Positions 1 through 9,149 of a stretch of 64,000 bases of DNA are shown piece by piece (the stretch's first letter is position 1; every line of letters begins with the position of its first letter). Both the position numbers and the translations under genes were made by a program. The notes under the pieces were generated by a model. That model was not told the DNA's origin. It saw only the letters and a program-made list of their open reading frames with translations, and did no database searches. The DNA lies in assembly GCF_036227405.1 (NCBI RefSeq), contig NZ_CP109473.1, forward strand, positions 186,001 to 250,000. Direction: 5' to 3'. The DNA is from Streptomyces sp. NBC_01460. GTDB lineage: Bacteria > Actinomycetota > Actinomycetes > Streptomycetales > Streptomycetaceae.

Positions 1-1
1 C

Positions 2-1189
2 GCCCTCGGGGACAACCCGCGCAAGGCCAGCTATGTCGTCGGCTTCGGCGCCACCCCGCCCACCAAGCCGCACCACCGGACCGCGCACGGGTCGTGGACC
101 GACCAGATGACCAACCCCGTCGAGACTCGCCACGTCCTGTACGGCGCACTCGTCGGCGGGCCGGGCGCGGCGGACGACTCCTACACCGACGACCGGCAGA
201 ACTACGTCAACAACGAGGTCGCCACCGACTACAACGCCGCCTTCACCGGTGCCCTCGCCCGGCTGTACGCCGAGTACGGCGGTCCCCCGCTCGCCTCGTT
301 CCCCCGGGCCGAGACACCGGACGGGCCCGAGGTGCTGGCCCAGGCATCGGTGAACGCGTCCGGGGCGAACTTCACCGAGATCAAGGCGTACCTGGTCAAC
401 AAGTCGGCCTGGCCGGCCAGGCCGCTGGCCAAGGCCTCGCTGCGCTACTACTTCACCTTGGAGCCTGGGGTCTCGCCGGCGGACATCACGGTGACCACCA
501 ACTACAACCAGTGCGGCGCGGCCTCCGGCGCCAAGCAGTACGAGGGGGACGTCCACTACATCAGTGTGGACTGCTCGAACACCGTGATCGCCCCGGCAGG
601 GCAGTCGGCCTACCGCAAGGAGGTGCAGTTCCGGGTCGCCTCCTCGGGCGCCTGGGACCCGTCGAACGACTGGTCGTACGCGGGCCTGCCGACGACACCG
701 GGCTCCACCCCGGTGGACGCGCCGAGGCTGGTGCTGCTGGACGGAACGTCACAGCAGTGGGGTGAGCTGCCTGACGGCGATCCCGGTGAGTCCCCCTCCC
801 CGACTCCCACGCCCACTCCCACGCCGACCGCACCCCCCACCCCGACGCCTACGCCGACTTCGACTCCGTCCGCCGGTGCCGGCTGCTCGGTGACCTACAA
901 GGTCGGCTCGTCGTGGGGCAGCGGGTTCACCGCCGACGTGACCGTCAAGAACACCGGCAGCACAGCTGTGGACGGCTGGCGCCTCAACTGGACCTTCAGC
1001 GGTTCCGAGAAGGTGACCGGCGCCTGGAATGCCACCGTCACCCAGTCCGGAGCTGTCGTGACCGTCACCGACGCCGGTCACAACGGGGAGGTTCCGCCGG
1101 GCGGTTCGGCCTCGTTCGGCTTCCAGGGATCGGGGGCACCCGGTTCCGCGCCCACCGGGTTCACCCTGAACGGCGTCAGCTGCTCCTGA
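2..1189 (+). CDS. Secreted GH9 endoglucanase with CBM3 and CBM2, 5' end outside window
   Basis: This is the C-terminal 395 residues of a modular cellulase that cuts beta-1,4-glucan outside the cell. The frame is open from base 2. The GH9 end shows [10 protein letters not shown], holding an active-site His, and then [10 protein letters not shown], holding the catalytic acid region. A CBM3-type module follows at about residues 115-235 (motifs [23 protein letters not shown]). A Pro-Thr linker ([10 protein letters not shown]) and a C-terminal CBM2 (about 288-395) with its end cysteines and surface tryptophans complete it. The order GH9-CBM3-linker-CBM2 is usual for processive actinomycete endoglucanases. 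The signal peptide and the first part of the catalytic domain lie upstream. A hairpin follows directly. Confidence 0.93.
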   Translation, partial: ALGDNPRKASYVVGFGATPPTKPHHRTAHGSWTDQMTNPVETRHVLYGALVGGPGAADDSYTDDRQNYVNNEVATDYNAAFTGALARLYAEYGGPPLASFPRAETPDGPEVLAQASVNASGANFTEIKAYLVNKSAWPARPLAKASLRYYFTLEPGVSPADITVTTNYNQCGAASGAKQYEGDVHYISVDCSNTVIAPAGQSAYRKEVQFRVASSGAWDPSNDWSYAGLPTTPGSTPVDAPRLVLLDGTSQQWGELPDGDPGESPSPTPTPTPTPTAPPTPTPTPTSTPSAGAGCSVTYKVGSSWGSGFTADVTVKNTGSTAVDGWRLNWTFSGSEKVTGAWNATVTQSGAVVTVTDAGHNGEVPPGGSASFGFQGSGAPGSAPTGFTLNGVSCS

Positions 1190-1199
1190 CGACCTGAAC

Positions 1200-1241
1200 C
1201 GTGCGGGGCCAAGGCCGTTCCGTCGGCCTCCGCCCCGCACG
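1200..1241 (+). terminator. Hairpin after the cellulase gene
   Basis: The arms CGTGCGGGGC and GCCCCGCACG pair perfectly, and an inner GGCC/GGCC pair adds to the stem. It starts 10 bases after the stop codon. There is no T-run, which is common for Streptomyces terminators. Confidence 0.7.
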
Positions 1242-2103
1242 ATCACGGTCTCAGGGCATACGGTGCACCGAGCCCGCGTAGTCCCGCCCGTGAACGGGCT
1301 CCGCTCCCAGGTCGCATAGCGTGCCTCCGGGAGGAGTCCGGCCGCGTCGCCCGCGCGGCGAGTCTCAGCGAGGCTGCTCCCACTCGGCCCGGGTGAGTTC
1401 GTACTCGCCTTCACCGTGCTCGGAGCGCTCGATCGGACTGGGTGTTCTGGTTGTTCGACATGCTGGAACGTCCACACGGTTCGGTCCAGGTCGGCACGTG
1501 GGAAGCGACGAGCCGCCGCACCCGGGGAGGTGGCCCGTACGAGCCGAGCAGGAGCGACCGCACTGGGACTGGACACCGCTGGAGAGCGTCGCAGGATCGC
1601 GGCTCTGTGCTCGTCCGCATCCTCATGTCGATCTGCTTCTCTTCGTCGAGGCATCGATCTCCGGACCCGCAGTGGGTGCCGGGCAGCAACTGTTCATCCA
1701 TCGACTGCCTCCAAGGTGGGGTGGGTCCGCGACCGGAACACCTGCTCAAGCTGGATCGGTCCGTGCGGTTCCGTGGTGCGGACAGAACTCGGCGTCCCAG
1801 CGGGGCGCCCTGCCTGGACTGCACCATGTGGGCAGCCGCGCGCAGGATCCACGAAGCACTCGAACCGCCAGCGTTCAGGTCCGCGCCGCGCACAGACGGG
1901 CGCTTCGTCTTCGTCTGTACATCTCTTCAGCAAACCGCTGAGCAATCGATTCCGCGGGCATAGGCAGGACGAGGCAGGGCACGAGGCTGTCAGCGATTAC
2001 CGAGGAAAGGATTGCCCGGGCGGGGAACAGAGCGGAAGGCTCTAGCGCTCCTTGGGGTCACCTCAAATAAGTCCTGTCTTTCCATACGAACAAGGGAGCT
2101 TTC
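1242..2103. other. Non-coding or decayed stretch
   Basis: No convincing intact gene was seen. On the minus strand near 1375-1462 there is a short piece beginning MSNNQNTQSD that would continue as HGEGEYELTRAEWEQPR after a frame change. It may be a broken small gene. The last 40 bases hold the ribosome-binding region (AAGGGAG) of the next gene. Confidence 0.4.
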
Positions 2104-2457
2104 ATGAGTGACAACCTGTGGGGTTACCAGCCGAGCGTCGGCCACACCGTCGGAACCGACCTGATCGGATACAAGGTCGAGGCGACGGACGGCAGCATCG
2201 GCAAGGTCGACAAGCACTCCGACGACGTCACCTCCTCGTATCTGGTGGTCGACACCGGCGTATGGATCTTCGGAAAGCACGTTCTGCTTCCCGCGGGCAC
2301 GGTGAGCCGGATCGACAGTGACGACAAGAAGGTCCGTCTCGACCTCACGAAGGACCAGATAAAGAACTCTCCCGAGTTTGACAAAGACAAGCATATTGGC
2401 GATTCGGACTTCCACCGCACGACTGGCGAGTACTACGGCCGCCACCGGCGTGTCTGA
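2104..2457 (+). CDS. PRC-barrel domain protein
   Basis: A 117-residue cytoplasmic protein. The PRC-barrel fold is seen at about residues 15-85 with the expected beta-rich pattern (DLIGYKVEATDGSIGKVD, YLVVDTGVWIFGKHVLLP). PRC-barrel proteins act in RNA processing and in stress or storage roles; the precise role here is unknown. The start is set by AAGGGAG eight bases upstream of ATG. A strong hairpin follows. The next genes are a GlsB-type membrane protein remnant and a catalase, so the context suggests general stress, as an inference. Confidence 0.85.
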   Translation: MSDNLWGYQPSVGHTVGTDLIGYKVEATDGSIGKVDKHSDDVTSSYLVVDTGVWIFGKHVLLPAGTVSRIDSDDKKVRLDLTKDQIKNSPEFDKDKHIGDSDFHRTTGEYYGRHRRV

Positions 2458-2470
2458 TTCGACACCGTGT

Positions 2471-2521
2471 GGTTAGCGGGTCGGCGGGAACGCTTCTTGC
2501 CTTCCCGCCGGCCCGCTAACC
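2471..2521 (+). terminator. Strong hairpin after the PRC-barrel gene
   Basis: Two 19-base arms (2471-2489 and 2503-2521) pair with a single G-T wobble around a 13-base loop. The hairpin lies 13 bases after the stop codon, so it is a likely terminator. Confidence 0.8.
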
Positions 2522-2664
2522 GCACGTGCCGGAGTTCTCTCCGAGTGCGCAGACACTGAGGTATTTCCAATCTCAGATTGAGGCACGTTGAAGGACGGGA
2601 AAGCCTTCGCTATCTCGGTAACGTGGTGGGCCCCAGGCGTCGGCAATATAAAAGGGAGACTCTC

Positions 2665-2940
2665 GTGGGCATCATCGCCTGGATCCTCATCGGCCTGTTC
2701 GCAGGGCTCCTCGCCAAGGCGCCGACCCCGGCAAGGGCCCCGGGGGCTGCCTCGTCACGATGGCCATCAGCATCGTGGGCGGGCTGCTCGGCGGCTGGCT
2801 CGGCAAGGCCACCTTCGGCGTCGACTCCATCGACGGATTCTTCAGCCTGTCGACGCGGATCGCCGCCGTCGTCGGTTCGGTCCTCGTCCTGCCGGTCTAC
2901 CGGCTGGTCGCGGTACAGCGCTCACGCCGACCCGGCCCAC
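2665..2940 (+). pseudogene. GlsB/YeaQ/YmgE-type membrane protein, frameshifted
   Basis: Small stress-associated membrane proteins of this family have about 90 residues and three helices. The GTG start at 2665 follows AAGGGAG and begins with GIIAWILIGLFAGLLAKA. Similarity then moves to the next frame at about 2722-2735 as DPGKGPGGCLVTMAISIVGG, then GGWLGKATFGVDSIDGFF and IAAVVGSVLVLPVYRLV. Together the two pieces rebuild the whole family sequence, so one small indel has broken it. The second frame runs on without family likeness to 3086, overlapping the catalase start. A sequencing error cannot be excluded. Confidence 0.8.
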
Positions 2941-3082
2941 GCCCTCGGGCGGTCCGCGCCATCAACTTCTCGGCGAGTCGATTCGACCGTTTTTGCCTAC
3001 ATTGGTATAGGTCCAGTAGGGCAGCCGTAGCAGGAGGCATCGCCGACGCGTCTGCAGAAAACAAACAAGAGGAAACGACGAC

Positions 3083-4606
3083 ATGACCGACACCTCGCGC
3101 AAACCGACCACCTCCGACTCCGGCGCCCCGGCAGAGAGCGACGAGCATTCCCTCACCGTCGGCCCGGGTGGACCGATCCTGCTCCAGGACTCCTACCTGA
3201 TCGAGCAGATGGCCCAGTTCAACCGCGAACGCATCCCCGAACGCCAGCCGCATGCCAAGGGCAGCGGCGCCTTCGGGACGTTCGAGGTGACTGCGGACGT
3301 GTCCGCGTACACGAAGGCCGCGCTCTTCCAGCCCGGCACCACGACCGACCTGGTCATCAGGTTCTCGACCGTCGCCGGGGAGCGGGGCAGCCCGGACACC
3401 TGGCGGGACCCGCGCGGTTTCGCGGTGAAGTTCTACACCAGCGAAGGCAACTACGACATGGTGGGCAACAACACCCCCGTGTTCTTCGTGAAGGACCCGA
3501 TGAAGTTTCAGCACTTCATCCGGTCCCAGAAACGCCGGGCGGACAACAACCTGCGCGACCACGACATGCAGTGGGACTTCTGGACCCTCTCGCCCGAGTC
3601 GGCACACCAGGTCACCTGGCTGATGGGCGACCGTGGCATCCCGCGCACCTGGCGCCACATGAACGGCTACACCTCACACACGTACATGTGGATCAACGCG
3701 CAGGGCCAGCGGTTCTGGGTGAAGTACCACTTCAAGACCAACCAGGGCATCGAGACGTTCACCCAGCACGAGGCCGACCAGATGGCCTCCGCCGACACGG
3801 ACTACCACACGCGTGATCTCTTCGAGCACATCCGCGACGGCGAGTACCCGAGCTGGACCCTGAAGGTTCAGGTCATGCCGTATGAGGACGCGAAGGACTA
3901 CCGGTTCAACCCCTTCGACCTGACGAAGGTGTGGCCGCACGGCGACTACCCGCTGATCGAGGTCGGCCGGATGACGCTGGACCGCAACCCCACGGACAAC
4001 CACGCCGAAATCGAACAGGCGGCCTTCCAGCCGAACAACTTCGTGCCGGGCATCGGCCCGAGCCCGGACCGGATGCTCCTGGCACGGCTGTTCTCCTACG
4101 CCGACGCGCACCGCTACCGCATCGGCGCCAACTACCAGCAGCTCCCCGTCAACGCCCCCGTCGTCCCGGTGTACACGTACTCCAAGGACGGGGCGATGGC
4201 ATACCGGAAGACCTCCGACCCGGTATACGCCCCGAACTCCAAGGGGGGCCCGGAGGCGGACACGGAGCGCTACGGCTCCCCCCCGAGCTGGTACGCGGAC
4301 GGCGACATCACCCGGGCGGCGTACGTCGACCACGCCCAGGACGACGACTGGGGCCAGGCGGGCACGATGGTCCGCGAGGTCTTGGACGACGCGGCGCGGG
4401 ACCGGCTGGTGGACAACATCGTCGGCCACCTCCTCAACGGCGTCAGCGAACCGGTCCTCCAGCGGGCGTTCCAGTACTGGTCGAACGTCGACAGCACGCT
4501 CGGCAAGCGCGTCGAGCAGGGCGTCCGCGCGAAGGCCGGTGAGAAGGACCCGAAGGCGGGCGAGCAGGGCAACCCGGCCCGCTCGTCAATGCAGCACAAG
4601 GCCTGA
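3083..4606 (+). CDS. katA: Monofunctional haem catalase
   Basis: It breaks hydrogen peroxide into water and oxygen. The length of 507 residues fits small-subunit catalases. The distal active-site signature is [20 protein letters not shown] with catalytic His57. The distal Asn lies in [12 protein letters not shown], and the proximal haem-ligand signature is [14 protein letters not shown] with its Tyr. The extra C-terminal flavodoxin-like domain of large catalases is absent. AGAGGAAA precedes the ATG. It sits downstream of a broken GlsB gene and a PRC-barrel gene; no regulator of the Fur/CatR type is adjacent. The symbol is given for the family rather than a proven orthologue. Confidence 0.95.
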   Translation: MTDTSRKPTTSDSGAPAESDEHSLTVGPGGPILLQDSYLIEQMAQFNRERIPERQPHAKGSGAFGTFEVTADVSAYTKAALFQPGTTTDLVIRFSTVAGERGSPDTWRDPRGFAVKFYTSEGNYDMVGNNTPVFFVKDPMKFQHFIRSQKRRADNNLRDHDMQWDFWTLSPESAHQVTWLMGDRGIPRTWRHMNGYTSHTYMWINAQGQRFWVKYHFKTNQGIETFTQHEADQMASADTDYHTRDLFEHIRDGEYPSWTLKVQVMPYEDAKDYRFNPFDLTKVWPHGDYPLIEVGRMTLDRNPTDNHAEIEQAAFQPNNFVPGIGPSPDRMLLARLFSYADAHRYRIGANYQQLPVNAPVVPVYTYSKDGAMAYRKTSDPVYAPNSKGGPEADTERYGSPPSWYADGDITRAAYVDHAQDDDWGQAGTMVREVLDDAARDRLVDNIVGHLLNGVSEPVLQRAFQYWSNVDSTLGKRVEQGVRAKAGEKDPKAGEQGNPARSSMQHKA

Positions 4607-5309
4607 TGCCTGGCCGCCGGCCGCCCGGAAGGGGGTCGGCGGCCCCTCCCTTCCGAGCTGAACCAGACCACCGGCCGGGGCGGAATCCACCTGACCGGAG
4701 GCGAGCAGGGACCGCGCCAGGTCGAGCCCAGCAAGGCCCGACGCAGGCGGGCGGCCTCGGGCAGCGGGGCCACACGACTCAGCGTCCACCTTTCGGCTCG
4801 GGCGGAGCGCGCCGGCCGTGCACGTAACGTGCAGAGCGAGGAGACCCGTGGAGCGCTGTGCGTGACGGTACGCGATCAGGCTGCTCGTATCGTGCACCGT
4901 CGGTAGATCGTGCGGGATGCCGCTATGAGATACGGACGCAGAAGCGGCCGTTAATGACGTATGACCGCGGGAGAGCGGTTGCGCCCCGGAAAGAGACTTC
5001 GAGTGGTTGTTCTTCCCCTGCGGGCACGGAATTCAGCGCGACCTGGGGTCGATGCTGAATCCCGTGCCCACTCCAGCCATTGAGGTGGCGGAGAGGCTGA
5101 ATGGACCGTCGCAGAAGAAGCCGCGGAAGTTAGTAACGTCCCGGGGGCCCATTCCGCAGCCTCTGCGACTGTTGCCCACCAGCGAGCGTCCGCCCACGAG
5201 GATGCATTTACCTATGCAAGTGTTCAGGAATCACCTCACTCTTGCATACGGTGGATGCATAGAAGATCGACAGGAATGCACGGAGCCGCGTTGCTTCGAC
5301 TCTACTGAG
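4607..5309. other. Intergenic stretch without a recognisable gene
   Basis: Nothing protein-like was recognised on either strand. The only structured element is the hairpin at 5022-5069. Confidence 0.4.
5022..5069. repeat. Long inverted repeat, two-part stem
   Basis: Outer arms GGGCACGGAATTCAGC and GCTGAATCCCGTGCCC pair over 16 positions with one mismatch. An inner CGACC/GGTCG stem closes over a three-base loop. It stands alone between the catalase and a broken MarR gene, so it could be a small-RNA or terminator element or a mobile-element end. Confidence 0.6.
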
Positions 5310-5738
5310 GAGACTGCTGGTACACGTTCGCGCATGTGCTCTCACAGTCGCCGACTGCACTGGGCTCCACCATGCGGCGCGACACGGGTATAAGCCGCTT
5401 CGACTTCGTGGTTTGTCGACGCTGTCGATGGCCGCAGAGCGCACGCTGCGGATGAGCGAAGTCGCTCACCATGCAGGCGTTACGCTCTCACGGCTGCCGA
5501 ATGTCGTCAGCCGTCTCTGGAAGCACGTGGCTGGGTACGTCGACGCCCCGACCCCGCCGACGGCCGATACACCCTGGCCACACTCACCGATGAGGGTCGG
5601 AACAAGGTCAGGGCCGCCGCTCCCACTCATATCGACAAGGTGCGGCGTCTGGTTTTCGACCCGCTGACCAAAGCGCAACAGAGCCATCTCGGCGCTGCCT
5701 CCCAGCGCATCCTCGACGCCCTGCAGGCCCCGCACTGA
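5310..5738 (+). pseudogene. MarR-family regulator, split over several frames
   Basis: Three consecutive frames rebuild one winged-helix regulator. WYTFAHVLSQSP and GISRFDFVV lie in the first frame. LSMAAERTLRMSEVAHHAGV, the helix-turn-helix, lies in the second from 5413. EARGWVRRRPDPADGRYTL, the wing, and VRRLVFDPLTKAQQ up to the stop at 5738 lie in the third. Breaks fall near 5412 (one base missing) and near 5515 (two bases gained). The order and spacing match a normal MarR protein of about 145 residues. No intact start was identified. Confidence 0.75.
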
Positions 5739-5980
5739 ACTGCGAACGTGGCCCTCCCCGGTGAATGCCAGGGAGGGCAGGCTGTCTGGAGCACGGGACT
5801 CCACCGTCCCGCCGAGCCGCTCGTGCAGAGCGGGTTACCCGCCGATCTGCCGAGACCGGATCAGCGCGCACCCCGGACACCCTGCCGACCAGGATCGTCC
5901 AGCACAAGACCTACAGCTCCACTCATTCTGAAACGATCAGTGAGTCTGCACGTTCAAGGGCCCGTCGGACGGCGGCACGA

Positions 5981-6322
5981 TCACCGTCCACGCCCTTCAG
6001 ACACCGGGCGCCGACGGTCTGCAGTCCCCTGCAGAGGGTCAGGAGGCGAACCTGAACGCCCCGCTGTTCCAGGCAAACGTGATGCAGGACATCCACCCAC
6101 CGGCCGACGGCCTGGCGGCTGCTGCCGGGACAGGACGAGGAGTCCCAGGGCGGGGTCAGGTATCCGGGTGTGCGTCCGTTTCAGGGCCCAGGCGCTGCCC
6201 GGGCAGCCCGCGGGGACCGGTGGGAAGCGGTGGCCCTTCACATCGGTGCTCCAGTGGTGGGCCGCTTCGCAGTCAGACTCATAGATCCCGCTCCTGGGGA
6301 CGGTCTCGCCCGGGTGCCACAT
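5981..6322 (-). CDS. Small zinc-ribbon/YjzC-like protein, doubtful
   Basis: The first 45 residues read MWHPGETVPRSGIYESDC and HHWSTDVKGHRFPPVPAGC, which resemble short YjzC-like proteins with a G-E-x-x-P-x-S-G-x-Y motif. The ATG at 6322 has GAGGAAC upstream; an ATG at 6340 is also possible. After residue 50 the frame becomes arginine-rich and unlike the family, so the true gene may be cut or shifted there. On the plus strand at about 5950-6120 a separate piece (GTITVHALQTPGADG) looks protein-like but has no start or family. Confidence 0.3.
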   Translation of the reverse strand: MWHPGETVPRSGIYESDCEAAHHWSTDVKGHRFPPVPAGCPGSAWALKRTHTRIPDPALGLLVLSRQQPPGRRPVGGCPASRLPGTAGRSGSPPDPLQGTADRRRPVSEGRGR

Positions 6323-6552
6323 CGTCTGTTCCTCGCTCATACCTCCTGGTGTTCGTCTCCGCGTGACCGGCCGCGACTCAGAACGTCGTACTCGGGTCTG
6401 CCCAGCTGCATCTCAACGCCACACAGCCCGACCTCCCTCGCCCAGCCCACGTCCTGCGCACCTTGCCTCAGGCCTGCGCGAGCGATTCGCGGGCACAAGT
6501 TCGTTCATCCTCCCGAGGTGGTGGGGGCTTTCAGGAGAGGGGCGCATTACCG

Positions 6553-6765
6553 ATGACCATCGTGATCTTGTGTCTGTTTGTGGTGATGGGGCTGGTGCAG
6601 GTCATCAGGCCGCAGCTCCTCTGGAAGATGAACCGCCCCTTGCAGGCGCCATTCGTCAAAAACTATGACGCCACGGAGCCCAGCTCGGCCGGCTACGCGA
6701 TGACCCGGGCCGTGGGCGCAGTCTTCCTGGTCGTAGCGGTGGTCATGCTGGTGAACGCCCTCTGA
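6553..6765 (+). CDS. Small two-helix membrane protein (DUF6199-like)
   Basis: A 70-residue protein with an N-terminal membrane helix (about 2-20, IVILCLFVVMGLVQVI), a short loop holding the NYDATEPSS segment, and a C-terminal helix (AVGAVFLVVAVVMLV). The pattern agrees with the DUF6199 family of unknown role; the assignment is from pattern only. GGAGAGG about 15 bases upstream is a loosely spaced ribosome site. The neighbours are remnants, so the context says little. Confidence 0.6.
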   Translation: MTIVILCLFVVMGLVQVIRPQLLWKMNRPLQAPFVKNYDATEPSSAGYAMTRAVGAVFLVVAVVMLVNAL

Positions 6766-6875
6766 CGACCTCGCGTACGACAGGAGCCGTCGGTGCATCC
6801 TTGCAGGTCAACGGCTCGTGGGCTGAAAAGAAGTAAGCTACTGACCTGAAGCGATGCCTATCGTGCACGAGGTCG

Positions 6876-7080
6876 TCAGGGCGCAGTTTCGTACGTGACG
6901 GTGGTGCTGGAGCAGTTCTCGGCCGCGCCGAGCGGGGCCTGGCGCTCGGCGTCGTCCACGGCGAGATCCCAGCGGAGTTTCGTTGCGCCCCAGGTCGCGG
7001 TGTAGGTGCAGTGGTAGGCGGCGTCCGTGGGCATCCACTGCGCGGGGCCGGCCGCGCTCCGCGTCCGTAGCCCCGCCTGA
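6876..7080 (-). pseudogene. C-terminal scrap of a DUF1524-type HNH nuclease
   Basis: The frame ending at 6876 contains PAQWMPTDAAYHCTYTATWG followed by KLRWDLAVDDAERQAP and a final AAENC. This matches the last part of secreted actinomycete HNH (DUF1524) proteins, with its W-x-P, Tyr-x-Cys, Trp and final Cys pattern. The catalytic DxHH region and the signal peptide are absent. It is therefore a truncated remnant. Confidence 0.5.
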
Positions 7081-7227
7081 CGCAGGAACGCCGCGACGCC
7101 CTGGTCCTGGGCGATCCCGGCGAGTCGCTTGGGGCGAGGTCTCCGTACGCAGCGGGGCGAGCGGGGCGCCATACGTAGGTGGCGGCGTAGAGCGTGGCGG
7201 GGTGAGTGCGGCGCGGGTTCTGCCGGT

Positions 7228-7480
7228 TCAGCCTTGCAGTCCGGTCTGCGGTCGGCAGACCTCGCACGACTCGACGTCCGGCTGTGCCAGGGCAACCATC
7301 GCGTTCTCGCGGGAGATCAGCCCGCCCTGGTCCGGATAGGTGGCGCACCCTCCCCGGTGCAGCAGGGCCGTCGACGAGGAGCGCTGCGGCTGGATCTTCC
7401 ACGACATCTCCGCCCGCGCCCGCTCCTGGCACTCCCGCTCCTGGGCTTCCCTGCTCGCCGAACAGCGGAACATCAGCTTC
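7228..7480 (-). pseudogene. DUF6233-like C-terminal fragment
   Basis: The end of this frame reads LLHRGGCATYPDQGGLI, NAMVALAQPDVESCEVCRP and TGLQG. That is the His-Arg-x-x-Cys and Cys-x-x-Cys-Arg-Pro ending of the DUF6233 proteins common in Streptomyces. A charged helix (REAQERECQERARAEMSW) precedes it. No start of its own was found, and the frame upstream merges into the ligase remnant, so it is read as a fused leftover. Confidence 0.5.
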
Positions 7481-8156
7481 GGCAGCGTCCAGTCGGAGCC
7501 GTTCGTACCGCAGCGGGTGGCGCCACACGCCGTGGTCCTGTGACACGTCGGCGCTGATCTCCGCGACGAGGACCGGAGCGACGAGGACCGGCTCAGGGGG
7601 CGGTTGTTCCAGGACGTGGTGAAGCGGACGCCGGTCCATGGGTGACCGGGGCCGGCCGCGGTGAGGCGGTCGGCGAGCTCGCGGGCGGGATTTTGGCGGG
7701 GTGGTCCTACCCACCAGGCGAAAGCGGCCGGTGGGGTCGTAGCGGCCCAGGAGCAGGACCTGGGGGTAGGGCAGGAAGCTGGTGATACCGCCGATGAGGG
7801 CTTCGGTGGTGTTCCTGCGAGACCTTGGTCCAGCCTCGCAAGCCCGGCCGGTAGCGGCCCGTCAGGCTCTTGACCACCACGACTTCGACATCGGGCACGT
7901 CGGTCCACTCGCGCAGCCACTCCCCGCGACCGCGGGGTCCGTGGTCGCGGGCACAGCGTCCACGGCGGGCCGAGCTGGTGGTCGGCGAACACGGCATCCA
8001 GGACCTCGCGGCGACGCGCGAACGGGGCGTCCAGCGGCCCCTGGCCATTGCGTTGCAGGACGTCGAACACAACGAAGCGGGCGGGCATCTCGGCCGCCTG
8101 AGCTGCTGGGGGTCGAGGACGGCGAACTCGCCGTCCAGGACAAGACCGTCGGGCAC
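7480..8156 (-). pseudogene. ATP-dependent DNA ligase, truncated and frameshifted
   Basis: From 8156 leftwards, pieces in different frames line up with the C-terminal half of a Streptomyces ATP-dependent ligase. They are DGLVLDGEFAVLDPQQ, FVVFDVLQRNGQGPLDAPF, EWLREWTDVPDVEVVVVKSL, GRYRPGLRGWTKV, a shifted copy of the ITSFLPYPQVLLLGRYDPTG type, and VLVAEISADVSQDHGVWRHP. The nucleotide-binding Lys motif is missing because the gene is cut right after the neighbouring DUF1330 stop. At least three frame changes make it non-functional. Confidence 0.75.
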
Positions 8157-8160
8157 GGGC

Positions 8161-8508
8161 TCAATCGGCAGGCAGCGCCTCCCGCATAGCCTCTGCGGTG
8201 GCAGTCGGGTCGTAGTCCTCGGGGACGCTTTCGACCAGGATGATGTCGCCCTCGATGTGCCGTGAGCGCAGCGGTGCGATCTCCTGGTAGGCGGGCGAGT
8301 CCCACCAAGCCCGCGCGTCGGCGATCCCGGGGAAGCCGATCAGCACGACGTGCCCGGGCCAGACGCCCTCCTTCACCTCGTGCGGCGTGGCGTGCACGAG
8401 GAAGCGGCCGCCGTACGGCTCGAAGGTGGCGGGTATGCGCTCGATGTACTCGACGATCTCCGGGTGTGGTGCGGCCTCTTGCAGGTGAGCTATGGCGTAG
8501 GCGGGCAC
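8161..8508 (-). CDS. DUF1330 family protein
   Basis: A 115-residue protein of the dimeric alpha-beta barrel (ferredoxin-like) DUF1330 family; its function is unknown. Family features are AYAIAHLQ at the start, EYIERIPATFEPYGGRFLVH, HVVLIGFPGIADARAWWDSP, YQEIAPLR and GDIILVE near the end. The GTG at 8508 is chosen because GGAAGGA lies just upstream and the family starts with PAYAIAHL. The stop codon sits five bases before the broken ligase segment, so a deletion probably joined the two. Confidence 0.88.
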   Translation of the reverse strand: MPAYAIAHLQEAAPHPEIVEYIERIPATFEPYGGRFLVHATPHEVKEGVWPGHVVLIGFPGIADARAWWDSPAYQEIAPLRSRHIEGDIILVESVPEDYDPTATAEAMREALPAD

Positions 8509-8795
8509 GGGGGTCCTTCCGGTCGGTCGGGCTTCGTACGCGGATGATCGTGGCATTGAGAGGCGCGCGGGGTCCATGACCTGACAGGTCATCGACCGCG
8601 GCCGAGGCGCGATTCTGTTGCCCCCGGGCCGACTGTGGCAGAGAGTCTTCAATGGCTGGGCAAGTGAGTTCTTCGTCCGATTGGCCGCGCGCGGGAAACG
8701 CGGTGTCGCGGATGGCCGTCGCCGGAGTGCTTCCGGTGTGCGCGGACGCGTCCGTCCACCGTGCCGATCGACCCGGCCGACTAACAGGGGTCTCC

Positions 8796-8945
8796 ATGCT
8801 TACCGCACAGCTGTCTCTGCAGAACGTCACCCGCCGCTACGACGACCACGGCGTGCCGGACGACGCGTCCTTCAGTACCAAGCCGGGCGAAAGGGCTGGC
8901 ATCATCGGCGACGACGGAGCCGGAAAACCCACCCTGTCGAGCGAA
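8796..8945 (+). pseudogene. ABC-F type ATPase, N-terminal remnant
   Basis: About 48 residues match the start of ABC-F proteins: MLTAQLSLQNVTRRYDDHGV, then FSTKPGERAGIIGDDGAGKP. The Walker A is altered, with GDDGAGKPTL where GDNGAGKSTL is expected, and the similarity ends at once. The frame stays open into the P450 gene downstream, which makes one long apparent gene of 633 codons. There is no ABC-F similarity in the rest of it. Confidence 0.7.
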
Positions 8946-9149
8946 CGCAACACCCAGCGGCGGCATGACGGCCCGGGGCCGGCCAAGCCCAGCCGGTGCT
9001 GGCACCGTGCGGGCCATCATCGCCGGAGCGAACTCCGCGACGGACAGGGCCGGCCCACCCGTGACCGCCCCCCGCAGCTGATCGTTGCCCACGCGTACCG
9101 GCGGCCGGAGCCGCGGAGGCCAACGAACGTGGACAGGACGGCGAAGCTG

